64,000 nt of DNA from Burkholderia catarinensis (lineage in GTDB: Bacteria > Pseudomonadota > Gammaproteobacteria > Burkholderiales > Burkholderiaceae): the NCBI RefSeq assembly GCF_001883705.2, contig NZ_MDEQ02000012.1, positions 1 through 64,000 on the forward strand, in the 5' to 3' direction. The notes under the pieces are model-generated. The model saw only the letters and a list, made by a program, of their open reading frames with translations, made no database searches and had not been told where the DNA came from. Each line of letters begins with the position of its first letter. Within the stretch, counting starts at the first letter, position 1. Position numbers and translations under genes: made by a program. Of this stretch, positions 16,566-25,709 are shown piece by piece.

Positions 16566-18524
16566 TCAGGCCTTCGCGAGCTTGATGCTGGTCGGCTCGG
16601 CCGTCAGGTAGCCGACGCTGGCGCCGAAGCGATCCTTGAAGTTCGCGCGCACGAGCGGGTCGAGCGTCGGCTTGACCTTGTCGTGCAGCGGCGTTTCCCA
16701 GTCGCCCGCGTGCTGGAAGTTGCTCATGATGTAGGTCCAGCCGTTGATCTCGTCGACCGCGTGCAGGCCCGTCGATTCGGCGCCGGCCGGGCACGACAGC
16801 ACGCGCACGAGCGATTTCGTGTCGACGTTGTAGGCCCACAGGAAGTTGTTCACGTGCATGCCCGAGTCCTCGCCGATGAAGAGCGTGCGCAGCTTTTCGG
16901 AGAACTTCAGGTTGTCGGGGTTCGCGATCTTGTCCGGGTTCGCGAGGTTGCCGAGCCCGTCGGCCGCGGCGAGATCCTCGCCGACCAGCGCGGCCGGCGC
17001 GCCCATGTCGACCGGCACCCATTCGCTGTCGATCGCGCCGCCCGTCGTGTCGCGCTGGCTGCCCTTCAGGTTCAGCGCGTAGGTCGCGCCGGCGGCGATC
17101 TTCTTATCGACCGCGACGTCGCGCGACACCGCGTTGCCCTTGACCATCGACGTCTCGATCCGCGACATCGCCGTATAGACGATCTTGTCCTTCGCGTTGA
17201 CCGTCGTGCCTTCGAGCTTCGTGAACGCCATGCTGCCGCCGAGCAGCGCCGCGTAGCGGTGCGTCTCGAGGAACGCGGCCGCCTTTTCCATCCCCGGCTT
17301 CACGCGCATCCAGTTGAACTTGCCGCCGAAGTGGATCTTCGTGTAGCTCGCATCGCTCGGGTCGACGGTCGTCAGGTCCATGATGTCCGACGCCTTCAGC
17401 GTGTTCGCGAGCGCTTCGATCTCGCTGCTCGTCGCGTGGCCGATCCTGATCCACGTGAGCGTCGCGGTGCCCGCGCCGGCGGACGACGTCTGCGTCCACT
17501 TCGCGACGTACAGCGTGCCGGCCGACAGGTCGGCTGCCTTGTCGGCGACGAACATGAACAGGCCGCCGTTGGTTGCGTCGTCACCCATCATCACGGTGCG
17601 CTGGTCCGGCATCACCTGGATCAGCTCGTGCGAGATGCGGCCGAGGCAGTAGTGCTTCTTCACGGTGCCCGTGCCGTCCGCGTTCACGGTGATCTCGGGC
17701 AGGTGGCCGTAGTGGTAGGGGTTCGCCCTCGTCTCGTCGCCGAACGTGTTCTTGCTGAACGCCTTGAACTGCGCGTCGGTCGCGACCTTCGTCGCGTCCG
17801 GCTCATACTCCTCGCTCGACAGGTGCGTGCCCCACGGCGACAGGCTCGCGCCGCAGGTGATCCACAGGCCGTGCGCCTTCGACGTGTCGACGTTGTGGTA
17901 CTTGACGACCTTCAGCGCGCCGTTGGCCGGATCCTGGTCGAGCGTGAGCACCGCGATCGGCGACGGCAACTGGCCGTACTGCGATGCGCTGGCCTGGTCG
18001 CGCGTCGTGTATTCGAACTGCACGACCGCGAACACCGTGTTGCCCTTCACGCCGGGCACGTTCGCGTTTTTCAGCGTGAGCAGCGAGCTGCCGTCCGGGC
18101 AGTCGGAATAGAACTGGCGCTCCTTGCCGGCTACCGAACGGTCGATGATCGGCTGGTTGTTGATGTCGTAGTAGCCGCCCGCGAGCGTCGTGCCGCCCTT
18201 GCCGTCCGGCACCATGTCGCCCGTCACGAAGAACGGCCGGTACGCCAGCTTGAAGTTGCGCGCCGAGCCGTCCGAGAACGACACCGACAGCGTCGAGCCG
18301 ACCGTCGTCGTGGCCATCGCGGCCGCGTTGTCGAGCGTGGGCGCGGCCATCGCCGAGAACGCAGCCGACGTGTAAGCGGCGGCGGCCGGCGTCGACGCCG
18401 GATTGTCGTCGCCGCCGCAACCCGTCAGCAGGGCCGGCAGCGCGAGGCCGGAAAGGGGCAGCATCGGCGCGCCGGCGAGGATCTTCAGGGCCTGACGACG
18501 GGAAGCATTGGGCAACGCGGGCAT
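16566..18524 (-). CDS. PhoX-family (DUF839) Tat-exported phosphatase
   Basis: A 652-residue protein of the PhoX/DUF839 family: calcium- and iron-dependent alkaline phosphatases and relatives that release phosphate from organic esters. Start 18524 gives a classic Tat signal (SRRQALK at residues 8-14). It is followed by a hydrophobic stretch and an LLTGC sequence that looks like a lipobox, so the protein could be both Tat-exported and lipidated. Family features visible include VVQFEYTT, LWITCGASLSPWGTHLSSEEYEPD and FIGEDSGMHVNNFLWAYN. It stands alone. Regulation by phosphate is plausible, but no clear Pho box was seen. Confidence 0.88.
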   Translation of the reverse strand: MPALPNASRRQALKILAGAPMLPLSGLALPALLTGCGGDDNPASTPAAAAYTSAAFSAMAAPTLDNAAAMATTTVGSTLSVSFSDGSARNFKLAYRPFFVTGDMVPDGKGGTTLAGGYYDINNQPIIDRSVAGKERQFYSDCPDGSSLLTLKNANVPGVKGNTVFAVVQFEYTTRDQASASQYGQLPSPIAVLTLDQDPANGALKVVKYHNVDTSKAHGLWITCGASLSPWGTHLSSEEYEPDATKVATDAQFKAFSKNTFGDETRANPYHYGHLPEITVNADGTGTVKKHYCLGRISHELIQVMPDQRTVMMGDDATNGGLFMFVADKAADLSAGTLYVAKWTQTSSAGAGTATLTWIRIGHATSSEIEALANTLKASDIMDLTTVDPSDASYTKIHFGGKFNWMRVKPGMEKAAAFLETHRYAALLGGSMAFTKLEGTTVNAKDKIVYTAMSRIETSMVKGNAVSRDVAVDKKIAAGATYALNLKGSQRDTTGGAIDSEWVPVDMGAPAALVGEDLAAADGLGNLANPDKIANPDNLKFSEKLRTLFIGEDSGMHVNNFLWAYNVDTKSLVRVLSCPAGAESTGLHAVDEINGWTYIMSNFQHAGDWETPLHDKVKPTLDPLVRANFKDRFGASVGYLTAEPTSIKLAKA

Positions 18525-18683
18525 GTGGAGTCCAGTTTCAGTTGTTGGAAGAATGGCCTTCGCGAAGCAGGCGCTCGGCAAGCTTCGCGAAGGCAAATTG
18601 AAAACTGAACCGAAGTGTAAGGATGCTCGATGAAAGTTTTTTGAATTGAAAACGTAATGATGCGTCGGGTGTTCGTCAGGCGC

Positions 18684-19877
18684 TCAATCGCGTTCGGGCG
18701 TCGCCGAAATGCGGTGGATCGACAGGTCCGCGCCGTCGAATTCGGCTTCGCGGTCGAGGCGCAGCCCGACGGTCGCCTTCAGCGCACCGTAGACGAGCGT
18801 GCCGCCCGCGGTCGCGATCGCGATGCCGCCGAGCGTGCCGACGAGCTGCGACATGAACGACACGCCGCCGAGACCGCCGAGCGCGGGCAGGCCGAACACG
18901 CCGGCCGCGAGGCCGCCGAGCGCGCCGCACATGCCGTGCAGCGGCCACACGCCGAGCACGTCGTCGATGCGCCACTTGTTCTGCACGCAGGTGAACATCG
19001 CGACGAACAGCGCGCCGGCCGCCGCGCCCGTGACGAGCGCGCCGATCGGGTGCATCACGTCGGAGCCCGCGCACACCGCGACGAGGCCCGCGAGCGGCCC
19101 GTTGTACGTGAAGCCCGGGTCGTTGCGGCCCGCCATCCACGCGGCGAGCGTGCCGCCGACCATCGCCATCAGCGAATTCACGGCAACGAGGCCGCTGATC
19201 TTGTCGAGCGTCTGCGCGCTCATCACGTTGAAGCCGAACCAGCCGACCGCGAGCACCCACGCACCGAGCGCGAGGAACGGGATGTTCGACGGCGGGTGCG
19301 CGGCGATCCGGCCGTCCTTCGCATAGCGGCCGTGGCGCGCACCGAGCAGCAGCACGGCCGGCAGCGCGACCCAGCCGCCGAACGCATGCACGACGACCGA
19401 GCCGGCGAAATCGTGGAACGGCGCACCGAACGCGTGGGCGAGCCACGCCTGCACGCCGAAGCGCTCGTTCCATGCGATCCCTTCGAAGAACGGATAGATG
19501 AAGCCGACGATGATCAGCGTCGCGACGAGCTGCGGGTTGAACTTCGCGCGCTCGGCGATGCCGCCGGACACGATCGCGGGGATCGCCGCCGCGAAGGTCA
19601 GCAGGAAGAAGAAGCGCACGAGCGCGTAGCCGTTGTGCTGCGACAGCGTGCCGATATCGTCGAAGAACTCGACGCCGTACGCGATCGTGTAGCCGATGAA
19701 GAAATACGCGAGCGTCGACACCGAGAAGTCGACCAGGATCTTCACGAGCGCGTTGACCTGGTTCTTCTTGCGGACCGTGCCGAGTTCGAGAAATGCGAAG
19801 CCCGCGTGCATCGCGAGCACCATGACGGCGCCGATCAACAGGAACAGTGTGTCGACGCCGGATTTCAGACCATCCAT
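18684..19877 (-). CDS. amtB: Ammonium transporter, Amt family
   Basis: A 397-residue ammonium channel with about eleven membrane helices. D156 and H164 (HDFAGSVVVHAFGG) match the AmtB periplasmic binding Asp and the first of the twin pore histidines. H314 (VWPLHGMCG) matches the second. The usual glnK partner is absent from both sides, so control by PII must come from a distant gene if it occurs. The start at 19877 follows GCAAGGAAG. The C-terminal tail after the last helix is short and acidic. Confidence 0.92.
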   Translation of the reverse strand: MDGLKSGVDTLFLLIGAVMVLAMHAGFAFLELGTVRKKNQVNALVKILVDFSVSTLAYFFIGYTIAYGVEFFDDIGTLSQHNGYALVRFFFLLTFAAAIPAIVSGGIAERAKFNPQLVATLIIVGFIYPFFEGIAWNERFGVQAWLAHAFGAPFHDFAGSVVVHAFGGWVALPAVLLLGARHGRYAKDGRIAAHPPSNIPFLALGAWVLAVGWFGFNVMSAQTLDKISGLVAVNSLMAMVGGTLAAWMAGRNDPGFTYNGPLAGLVAVCAGSDVMHPIGALVTGAAAGALFVAMFTCVQNKWRIDDVLGVWPLHGMCGALGGLAAGVFGLPALGGLGGVSFMSQLVGTLGGIAIATAGGTLVYGALKATVGLRLDREAEFDGADLSIHRISATPERD

Positions 19878-20141
19878 GCCGTGGCTTCCTTGCGCAAAAA
19901 ACGGGCAAGGAGAGCAAGTATCGAGCCAACTTGGTGAATGATTGCGTGAACTTGGTGCCGTGACACCGTGCGGTGCGGCATTCCGGTGAATCGTGCATGG
20001 GATGGGCGCGCGGCAGGTACGGGCCGGGAATCATCCCGGATGCACGCGTGTGGTGCGACGTGTGTGGATCTGGTGCGTGTGAAGCGTGGGTCGGTGCGGC
20101 TTGGTGCGCGATGGTGCGTCGCGATGCACCGATCCGGCGCG

Positions 20142-20477
20142 TCAGCAGCGCGCGAACAGCAGGCGCGGCCGGCGCAGCCGCAGCGCGCACGCCGACCAGT
20201 ACGCGGCGACGGTCGCCAGCCCGAGCGCGGCAAACGCGAGCGCCGCGAAGCCCGCGAGCGACTGGCCGTCGCCGTCGGGGCCGAGGATGCCTTGCGCGAC
20301 GATCAGCGCGGCCGTCCAGAAGGCGATCACGGCCTGCGTGAGCAGGCGCGCGGACGCCACGCGGCGCGGGCGTCCGGATTCGGCCAGGCGGCGCGCCGAC
20401 GGCGGGCGCAGGCACAGGAACAGGATGGCGGCGAGCAGCGCGGCCAGGACGATGAGCCAGTCGACAAGGAAAGCCAT
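20142..20477 (-). CDS. Small hydrophobic membrane protein
   Basis: A 111-residue protein starting at 20477 (MAFLVDWLIVLAALLAAILF); an in-frame start at 20531 is possible and adds 18 residues. Three hydrophobic segments, at about 4-24, 45-65 and 73-92, separate Arg-rich loops. Nothing identifies a family. It is divergent from the lipoprotein gene at 20671. Coding status is supported by frame length and GC pattern rather than by a strong ribosome site. Confidence 0.6.
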   Translation of the reverse strand: MAFLVDWLIVLAALLAAILFLCLRPPSARRLAESGRPRRVASARLLTQAVIAFWTAALIVAQGILGPDGDGQSLAGFAALAFAALGLATVAAYWSACALRLRRPRLLFARC

Positions 20478-20670
20478 GAGGAAAAGGGGACACCTGCGAT
20501 GCGGATTGAAGCGTGCCCACTTTAGTGTCATCGCGCCTGCGATTGAATCAGACGAGTCCGAAATTGAAAGGCATTTTTAATGCCGGGTCGTGATTGGGCC
20601 TGTTCCACAGGCGGTATCATCGATATCGGTCCAACCACGAGGCCGTGCGACGCGCGGCCGGAGATTGCTG

Positions 20671-21099
20671 ATGAACATGAAGACATTGCGGGCGCGTCGC
20701 GTGCCCGGGTCCGTGCTGGCGGCCGTGGCCGCTGGCGCGCTGCTGTTGCTCGCGGGCTGCGACAAGTCCGGCGCGCCGGTCACGCAACCCGATACGGCCG
20801 CGAGCGCGGCCGCCGATGCCGCGAACAGCGCGGCCAAGGCGCTCGATCAGGTGGCGAGCACCGTCAACCAGCAGCTCAACGCCGCGAAGGCCGGCATCGC
20901 GTCCGCGGCGTCGGCGGTGCCGCCGCTGTCCGCGAGCGGCCTCGCATCCGCCGCGCAGGCGCAGATCGACGCGGCCGCTTCCGCGGTTGTCGCGCATGCC
21001 GCTTCCGAAGCGGGCGCGAAGATCTCGGAAGCCGGCAAGAAGCTCCAGCAGTGGAGCCAGCAGAACGCGGCAGGCGCCAAGCCTGCGAGCGGCGAATGA
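20671..21099 (+). CDS. Ala-rich helical lipoprotein
   Basis: A 142-residue protein with an ATG at 20671 behind GGAGA. The signal peptide ends in a clear lipobox (LLLLAGC). The mature part is almost wholly Ala/Ser/Gln/Lys with heptad-like spacing (AANSAAKALDQVASTVNQQL), so it is probably a long amphipathic helix or coiled coil in the periplasm. The function is unknown; similar Ala-rich lipoproteins are often structural envelope proteins. Confidence 0.8.
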   Translation: MNMKTLRARRVPGSVLAAVAAGALLLLAGCDKSGAPVTQPDTAASAAADAANSAAKALDQVASTVNQQLNAAKAGIASAASAVPPLSASGLASAAQAQIDAAASAVVAHAASEAGAKISEAGKKLQQWSQQNAAGAKPASGE

Positions 21100-21123
21100 C
21101 GCGGGCTTGCACGATTCGCAAAA

Positions 21124-21142
21124 TGTAATTATGATGGTTACA
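21124..21142. promoter_or_regulatory. Operator-like palindrome before the Rrf2 gene
   Basis: TGTAA (21124-21128), nine bases, TTACA (21138-21142). It lies 48 bp before the Rrf2 start and has the same half-sites and spacing as the palindrome at 21735-21753, which suggests autoregulation. Confidence 0.6.
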
Positions 21143-21189
21143 CATGTCGCCGGCCGCAATCCGGGCCGGCGTCGCCGAGTGAGTGAGGA

Positions 21190-21645
<456 letters not shown>

Positions 21646-21703
21646 CCGGCGGCAGGCACGGCAGGAAGCCGGACGGCGTGCAGGTGCGGCGACCGGCGCA
21701 ACA

Positions 21704-21724
21704 GGGGCTTTGCCCCGTTTTTTT
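21704..21724 (+). terminator. Rho-independent terminator after the Rrf2 gene
   Basis: GGGGC (21704-21708), TTT loop, GCCCC (21712-21716), then G and seven T residues to 21724. It separates the regulator from the NAD(P)-binding gene, so the latter needs its own promoter. Confidence 0.75.
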
Positions 21725-21731
21725 CGGTCTT

Positions 21732-21756
21732 ATATGTAATTAAATAAGTTACATAT
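21732..21756. promoter_or_regulatory. Operator-like palindrome before the NAD(P)-binding gene
   Basis: ATATGTAA (21732-21739), nine bases, TTACATAT (21749-21756): perfect 8-bp arms. It lies 21 bp upstream of ATG 21778 and repeats the TGTAA-N9-TTACA architecture found before the Rrf2 gene. Confidence 0.65.
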
Positions 21757-21777
21757 TTTTCTTTCTGGAGAATCGAT

Positions 21778-22419
21778 ATGACGCAACGTACTTTGAATAT
21801 CGCGCTGTTCGGCGCCACCGGCATGATCGGCTCGCGCATCGCCGCGGAAGCCGTGCGACGCGGCCATCGCGTGACCGCGCTGTCGCGCAATCCGGGCACG
21901 TCCGGCGACGGCATCACCGCGAAGGCGGCCGACCTGTTCGACGCGGCCAGCATCGCGGCCGCGCTGCCGGGGCATGACGTCGTCGCGAGCGCGTACGGCC
22001 CGAAGCAGGAAGATACGGCGAAGGTCGTCGCGGTCGCGAAGGCGCTGGTCGCCGGCACGCGTCAGGCGGGCCTGAAGCGGCTCGTCGTGGTGGGCGGCGC
22101 CGGTTCGCTCGAAGTCGCGCCCGGCAAGCAGCTCGTCGACAGCGAAGGTTTCCCGGACGCGTACAAGGCAGTCGCGCTCGCGCACCGCGACGCGCTCGAC
22201 TACCTGAAGACGGTCGGCGATCTCGACTGGACGTTCTTCGCGCCGGCCGCGGTGATCGCTCCGGGCGAGCGCACGGGCACGTTCCGCACGGGCGCCGGCA
22301 AGCTGATCACGGACGCGCAAGGCAACAGCAAGATCTCGGCGGAAGACTACGCGGTCGCGTTCGTCGACGCGCTCGAGCAAGACAGCTTCGTGCGCGAGAT
22401 CGCGACGGTCGCGTATTGA
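21778..22419 (+). CDS. NAD(P)-binding Rossmann protein, NmrA-like atypical SDR
   Basis: A 213-residue protein with an N-terminal dinucleotide site FGATGMIGSRIAAEA (about 11-25) and the SDR-like central strand RLVVVGGAGSLEV. The active-site Tyr-x3-Lys of classical dehydrogenases is not obvious, so this is an atypical SDR (YwnB/NmrA type) that could act as a reductase or redox sensor. CTGGAGA provides the ribosome site. Placement behind an Rrf2-type palindrome suggests induction by an electrophile or redox stress. Confidence 0.85.
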   Translation: MTQRTLNIALFGATGMIGSRIAAEAVRRGHRVTALSRNPGTSGDGITAKAADLFDAASIAAALPGHDVVASAYGPKQEDTAKVVAVAKALVAGTRQAGLKRLVVVGGAGSLEVAPGKQLVDSEGFPDAYKAVALAHRDALDYLKTVGDLDWTFFAPAAVIAPGERTGTFRTGAGKLITDAQGNSKISAEDYAVAFVDALEQDSFVREIATVAY

Positions 22420-22495
22420 GCGGTGTGACAGCCGGCGGCGCGTGAGCGCCAGCCCGGCCCGGGCGCGGCGTGCAGGCCGCGACGCGCAGGAGCAT

Positions 22496-22532
22496 CAGGC
22501 GATTCCACCTTGACCGGGGGAGTCGCCTGTTT
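22496..22532 (+). terminator. Probable terminator after the NAD(P)-binding gene
   Basis: An 11-bp stem (22496-22506 with 22519-22529, one wobble pair), a 12-base loop, then TTT. The T tract is short, so the call is moderate. Confidence 0.5.
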
Positions 22533-22649
22533 CGTTTGGCGAAGAGGGATTGCCGGCGGCGGGATCGCGTGCTGCCCGTACCGGATTGGTATTTATACCG
22601 GTCGACGCGGCGAGATGGTTTTCATATTGTTCCCCGTCGTGCAGGATGC

Positions 22650-22666
22650 ATAGAATAAATTTCTAT
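22650..22666. promoter_or_regulatory. AT-rich palindrome before the Lrp gene
   Basis: ATAGAA (22650-22655), TAAAT, TTCTAT (22661-22666), ending 18 bp before the Lrp-type start. It fits the AT-rich palindromes bound by Lrp/AsnC proteins and may be an autoregulatory site. Confidence 0.4.
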
Positions 22667-22684
22667 CTACGAGGGACTGGAGAA

Positions 22685-23167
22685 ATGGACGCCATCGATC
22701 GCAAGCTGCTGGAGTTGTTGCAGGCGGATGCCACGCTGCCGATCGCGGAGCTGGCACAGCGCGTGAACCTGTCGCAGACGCCGTGCTGGAAGCGTGTGCA
22801 GCGGCTCAAGGAAACCGGCGCGATTCGCGCGCAGGTCGCGCTGTGCGATCCGCGCAAGCTCGGGGTCGGCACGACCGTGTTCGTCGCGATCCGCACGAAC
22901 CAGCACACGGAGGAATGGGCGCAGCGTTTCACGCAGGCCGTGCGCGACATGCCGGAAGTGGTCGAGGTCTACCGGATGAGCGGCGAGACCGATTACCTGC
23001 TGCGCGTCGTAGTGGCCGGCATCGACGATTACGACCGGGTCTACAAGCAGCTGATTCGCACGGTGCCGCTGTTCGACGTCAGCTCGTCGTTCGCGATGGA
23101 GCAGATCAAGTATTCGACCGCGTTGCCCGTGCGCGATCTTGCCGAGCCGGCATGGCACGGCACGTGA
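22685..23167 (+). CDS. Lrp/AsnC-family transcriptional regulator
   Basis: A 160-residue regulator. ATG 22685 follows GGAG. The HTH covers residues 4-60 (IDRKLLELLQADATLPIAEL, then LSQTPCWKRVQRL). The RAM ligand-binding domain covers about 70-150 and ends with SSFAMEQIKYSTALPV, the usual Lrp ending. Such proteins sense amino acids and control their transport or catabolism. No obvious target lies beside it: the iron importer downstream is on the opposite strand. Confidence 0.9.
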   Translation: MDAIDRKLLELLQADATLPIAELAQRVNLSQTPCWKRVQRLKETGAIRAQVALCDPRKLGVGTTVFVAIRTNQHTEEWAQRFTQAVRDMPEVVEVYRMSGETDYLLRVVVAGIDDYDRVYKQLIRTVPLFDVSSSFAMEQIKYSTALPVRDLAEPAWHGT

Positions 23168-23215
23168 GCGGCCCGCACGCGGATCGCGCCGCGTGACGAG
23201 GGCGGCGGCACCGGT

Positions 23216-24010
23216 TCAGCGGCCGCGCGCCAGTGCGCGCGCGCGTTCGTCGGCCAGCGCGTCGCGGCGCACGAAATCCGCGACGAACGGGCTGGCCGGA
23301 TGGTGATGCAGCGCGTAAGGCGTATCCCATTGCGCGAGCCGGCCGTCCTTCATCACGCCGATCCGGTCGGCGATCGCGAACGCCTCGGCCTGGTTGTGCG
23401 TGACGAGGATCGCGGTGTGGCCCGTGCGTTTCAGGATGTCGCGCAGCTCGAACGCGAGCCGCTCGCGCGTATCGACGTCGAGATTCGAGAACGGCTCGTC
23501 GAGCAGCAGCAGTTCCGGCGACGGCGCGAGCGCGCGCGCGAGTGCGACGCGCTGCTGCTGGCCGCCGGACAGTTCGTGCGGATACGCGTCGCCGGAATCG
23601 GCGAGACCGACGAGCCCGAGCATTTCCGCGACGCGCATGCGCCGTTCGGCCTTCGGCATGCGCCGTTCGGCCTTCGGCATGCGCCGCAGGCCGAACGCGA
23701 CGTTGTCGGCCGCGCTCAGGTGCGGGAACAGCGCGTAATCCTGGAACATCATGCCGATGCGCCGCCGCTCGGGCGGCACATCGAGCGACGGCGCAGCGAC
23801 GGGAGCGCCGTCCAGCACGATGCGTCCCATGCGCACGGGTTCGAAGCCGGCGATCGCGCGCAGCACGGTGGTCTTGCCGCAGCCCGACGCGCCGAGCAGG
23901 CAGCCGATATCGCCGCGCGGCAGCGCGAGGCTCAGCCCGTCGACCACCGTGCGGCGGCCGTGCGGCGTGTCGTAGGCGACGCAGAGGTCGTCGAGTTCGA
24001 GCAGGTTCAA
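23216..24010 (-). CDS. fbpC: Ferric iron ABC transporter ATPase, FbpC-type
   Basis: A 264-residue ABC ATPase with Walker A GASGCGKT at 40-47, Q-loop FQDYALFPHL, signature LSGGQQQRVALA starting at 147, Walker B LLLLDEP at 167-173 and the H-loop THNQAEA. It is shorter than full FbpC proteins because the regulatory C-terminal domain is missing. Residues 111-124 are an exact tandem repeat of MPKAERR, caused by a 21-bp DNA duplication in the helical subdomain. It is the last gene of the iron operon, four bases after the permease stop. Confidence 0.9.
   Translation of the reverse strand: MNLLELDDLCVAYDTPHGRRTVVDGLSLALPRGDIGCLLGASGCGKTTVLRAIAGFEPVRMGRIVLDGAPVAAPSLDVPPERRRIGMMFQDYALFPHLSAADNVAFGLRRMPKAERRMPKAERRMRVAEMLGLVGLADSGDAYPHELSGGQQQRVALARALAPSPELLLLDEPFSNLDVDTRERLAFELRDILKRTGHTAILVTHNQAEAFAIADRIGVMKDGRLAQWDTPYALHHHPASPFVADFVRRDALADERARALARGR
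23641..23682. repeat. 21-bp exact tandem duplication inside the ABC ATPase gene
   Basis: The unit at 23641-23661 is repeated base for base at 23662-23682, adding seven residues (MPKAERR) in frame. The perfect identity suggests a recent slippage event. Confidence 0.9.
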
Positions 24011-24014
24011 GGTG

Positions 24015-25709
24015 TCAGGCTCCGATCTTGTGGCGGGTGCGGGCGAGCAGGATCACGGGCACGAGCCCGGCCAGCACGATCGCGAGCGCGGCGACCGCGC
24101 CTTCCTCATAGGTGCCGCGCGCGGCTTCCGCATACAGCCAGGTCGCAAGCGTGTCGAAGTTCAGCGGACGCAGCAGCAGCGTCGCCGGCAATTCCTTCAT
24201 CGCGTCGACGAACACCAGCAGCGCGCTCGTCGTGAGCGCGGGCCGCAGCAGCGGCAGGTGCACGCGGCGCAGCGTGCCGCCGGCCGTCTCGCCGAGCGAG
24301 CGCGCCGCCTGTTCGAGCGACGGCGGAATGCGCGCGAGACCGGCCTCGATACTGCCGGCCGGGATCGCGAGAAAGCGTACGGTATAGGCGATCACGAGCG
24401 CGGCCGCCGAACCCATCAGCAGCAGCCCGTCGCGGCCGAGCGCCGCGCCGAACAGCCGGTCGGCCGCCGCGAACGGGATCAGCAGGCCGATCGCGAGCAC
24501 CGTGCCCGGCACCGCATAGCCGAGGCTCGCGATCCGTGCGCAGATGCGGGCAGGGCCCGCGCGGGCGCTGTCGCGTTGCGCGCGCGCGGCCCATGCGACG
24601 ACGAGCCCGCACGCGAGCGTCGCGGCGGTGGCGGCGGTGGCGATCGTCAGCGTGTTCGCGAGCCCCGTCATCAGTTGTGCGGACACGCCGCCGACGAGAT
24701 GCAGCCGTTTGCCGGTCTCGACCGCGAGGTACGCGGCCGGCGCGCCGAAGCCGAGCAGCACGGGCAGCCAGCCGAGCACGGCGGCGCCCAACGCGGCCGC
24801 GCCCGTCAGCCGGCGCGGCGCGATCGGCCGCATGCGCCGGCCATGTGCGTAGCGCTGGCGGCGGCGCCCGTAGCGTTCGAGCACGATCATGCCGACGACG
24901 ATCGCGAGCATCGCGAGCGCGATCTGCGCGGCGCCGGCGAGATCGGAGCGCGTGATCCATGTCGTGTAGACGGACACGGTCAGCGTCTGCACGCCGAGAA
25001 ATTCCGACGCGCCGATGTCGTTCAGCGTTTCCAGCAGCGCAAGGCTCACGCCGACCGCGATCGCGGGCCGCGCGAGCGGCACGACGACGCGCCAGAACGT
25101 CGCGATGCGTCCCGCGCCGAGCGTGCGCGCGGCTTCGAGCAGGCTCGCGGACTGCGTGACGAACATCGCGCGCGTGCTCAGGTACACATACGGATACAGC
25201 ACGAAGCCGAGCACGAAGATCGCGCCGGGCAGCGAGCGCAGGTCCGGCAGGCGGAACTGGCGCGGGCTGTCGAAGCCGAGCAGCCAGCGGATCGCGCCCT
25301 GTACGGGGCCGATCGGATGCAGCAGGTCGAGATACGCGAACGCGACGATGTAGGTGGGGACCGCAAGCGGCAGCAGCAGCGCCCACGTCAGCATCCGGCG
25401 GCCGGGAAAATCGTACGCGGTGACGAGCCATGCGCAGCCGGTGCCGACGACCGACACGATCGCGCCGACGCCCGCGAGCAGCAGCAGCGTATTGACGAGC
25501 GCCTGCGGCAGCACGAATTCGGCGAGATGCCGCCAGTGCGCGAGATCGGCGCCGAACGCGGCGGCCACGAGCACCGCGAGCGGCGCCGCGACCGCCGCGG
25601 CGATCGCCAGCGCCGCGATCAGCCACAGGCTGCCCGCGCGCGGTTGCAGGCGCGGCCGGTAGGGTCGGCCTTGGCCGCGCGCGTCGGCGGGCGAAGCGTC
25701 AGTTGTCAA
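24015..25709 (-). CDS. fbpB: Ferric iron ABC transporter permease, FbpB-type
   Basis: A 564-residue inner-membrane permease with two fused transport domains and about twelve helices. Each half has the coupling-loop EAA motif (ASLLEAARTLGAGRIATFWRVV and PPSLEQAARSLGE), as in FbpB/SfuB proteins, which work as one polypeptide. It overlaps the end of the substrate-binding gene by 11 bp and is followed by the ATPase gene. The gene set predicts uptake of free or chelate-released Fe(III) from the periplasm. Confidence 0.92.
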   Translation of the reverse strand: MTTDASPADARGQGRPYRPRLQPRAGSLWLIAALAIAAAVAAPLAVLVAAAFGADLAHWRHLAEFVLPQALVNTLLLLAGVGAIVSVVGTGCAWLVTAYDFPGRRMLTWALLLPLAVPTYIVAFAYLDLLHPIGPVQGAIRWLLGFDSPRQFRLPDLRSLPGAIFVLGFVLYPYVYLSTRAMFVTQSASLLEAARTLGAGRIATFWRVVVPLARPAIAVGVSLALLETLNDIGASEFLGVQTLTVSVYTTWITRSDLAGAAQIALAMLAIVVGMIVLERYGRRRQRYAHGRRMRPIAPRRLTGAAALGAAVLGWLPVLLGFGAPAAYLAVETGKRLHLVGGVSAQLMTGLANTLTIATAATAATLACGLVVAWAARAQRDSARAGPARICARIASLGYAVPGTVLAIGLLIPFAAADRLFGAALGRDGLLLMGSAAALVIAYTVRFLAIPAGSIEAGLARIPPSLEQAARSLGETAGGTLRRVHLPLLRPALTTSALLVFVDAMKELPATLLLRPLNFDTLATWLYAEAARGTYEEGAVAALAIVLAGLVPVILLARTRHKIGA

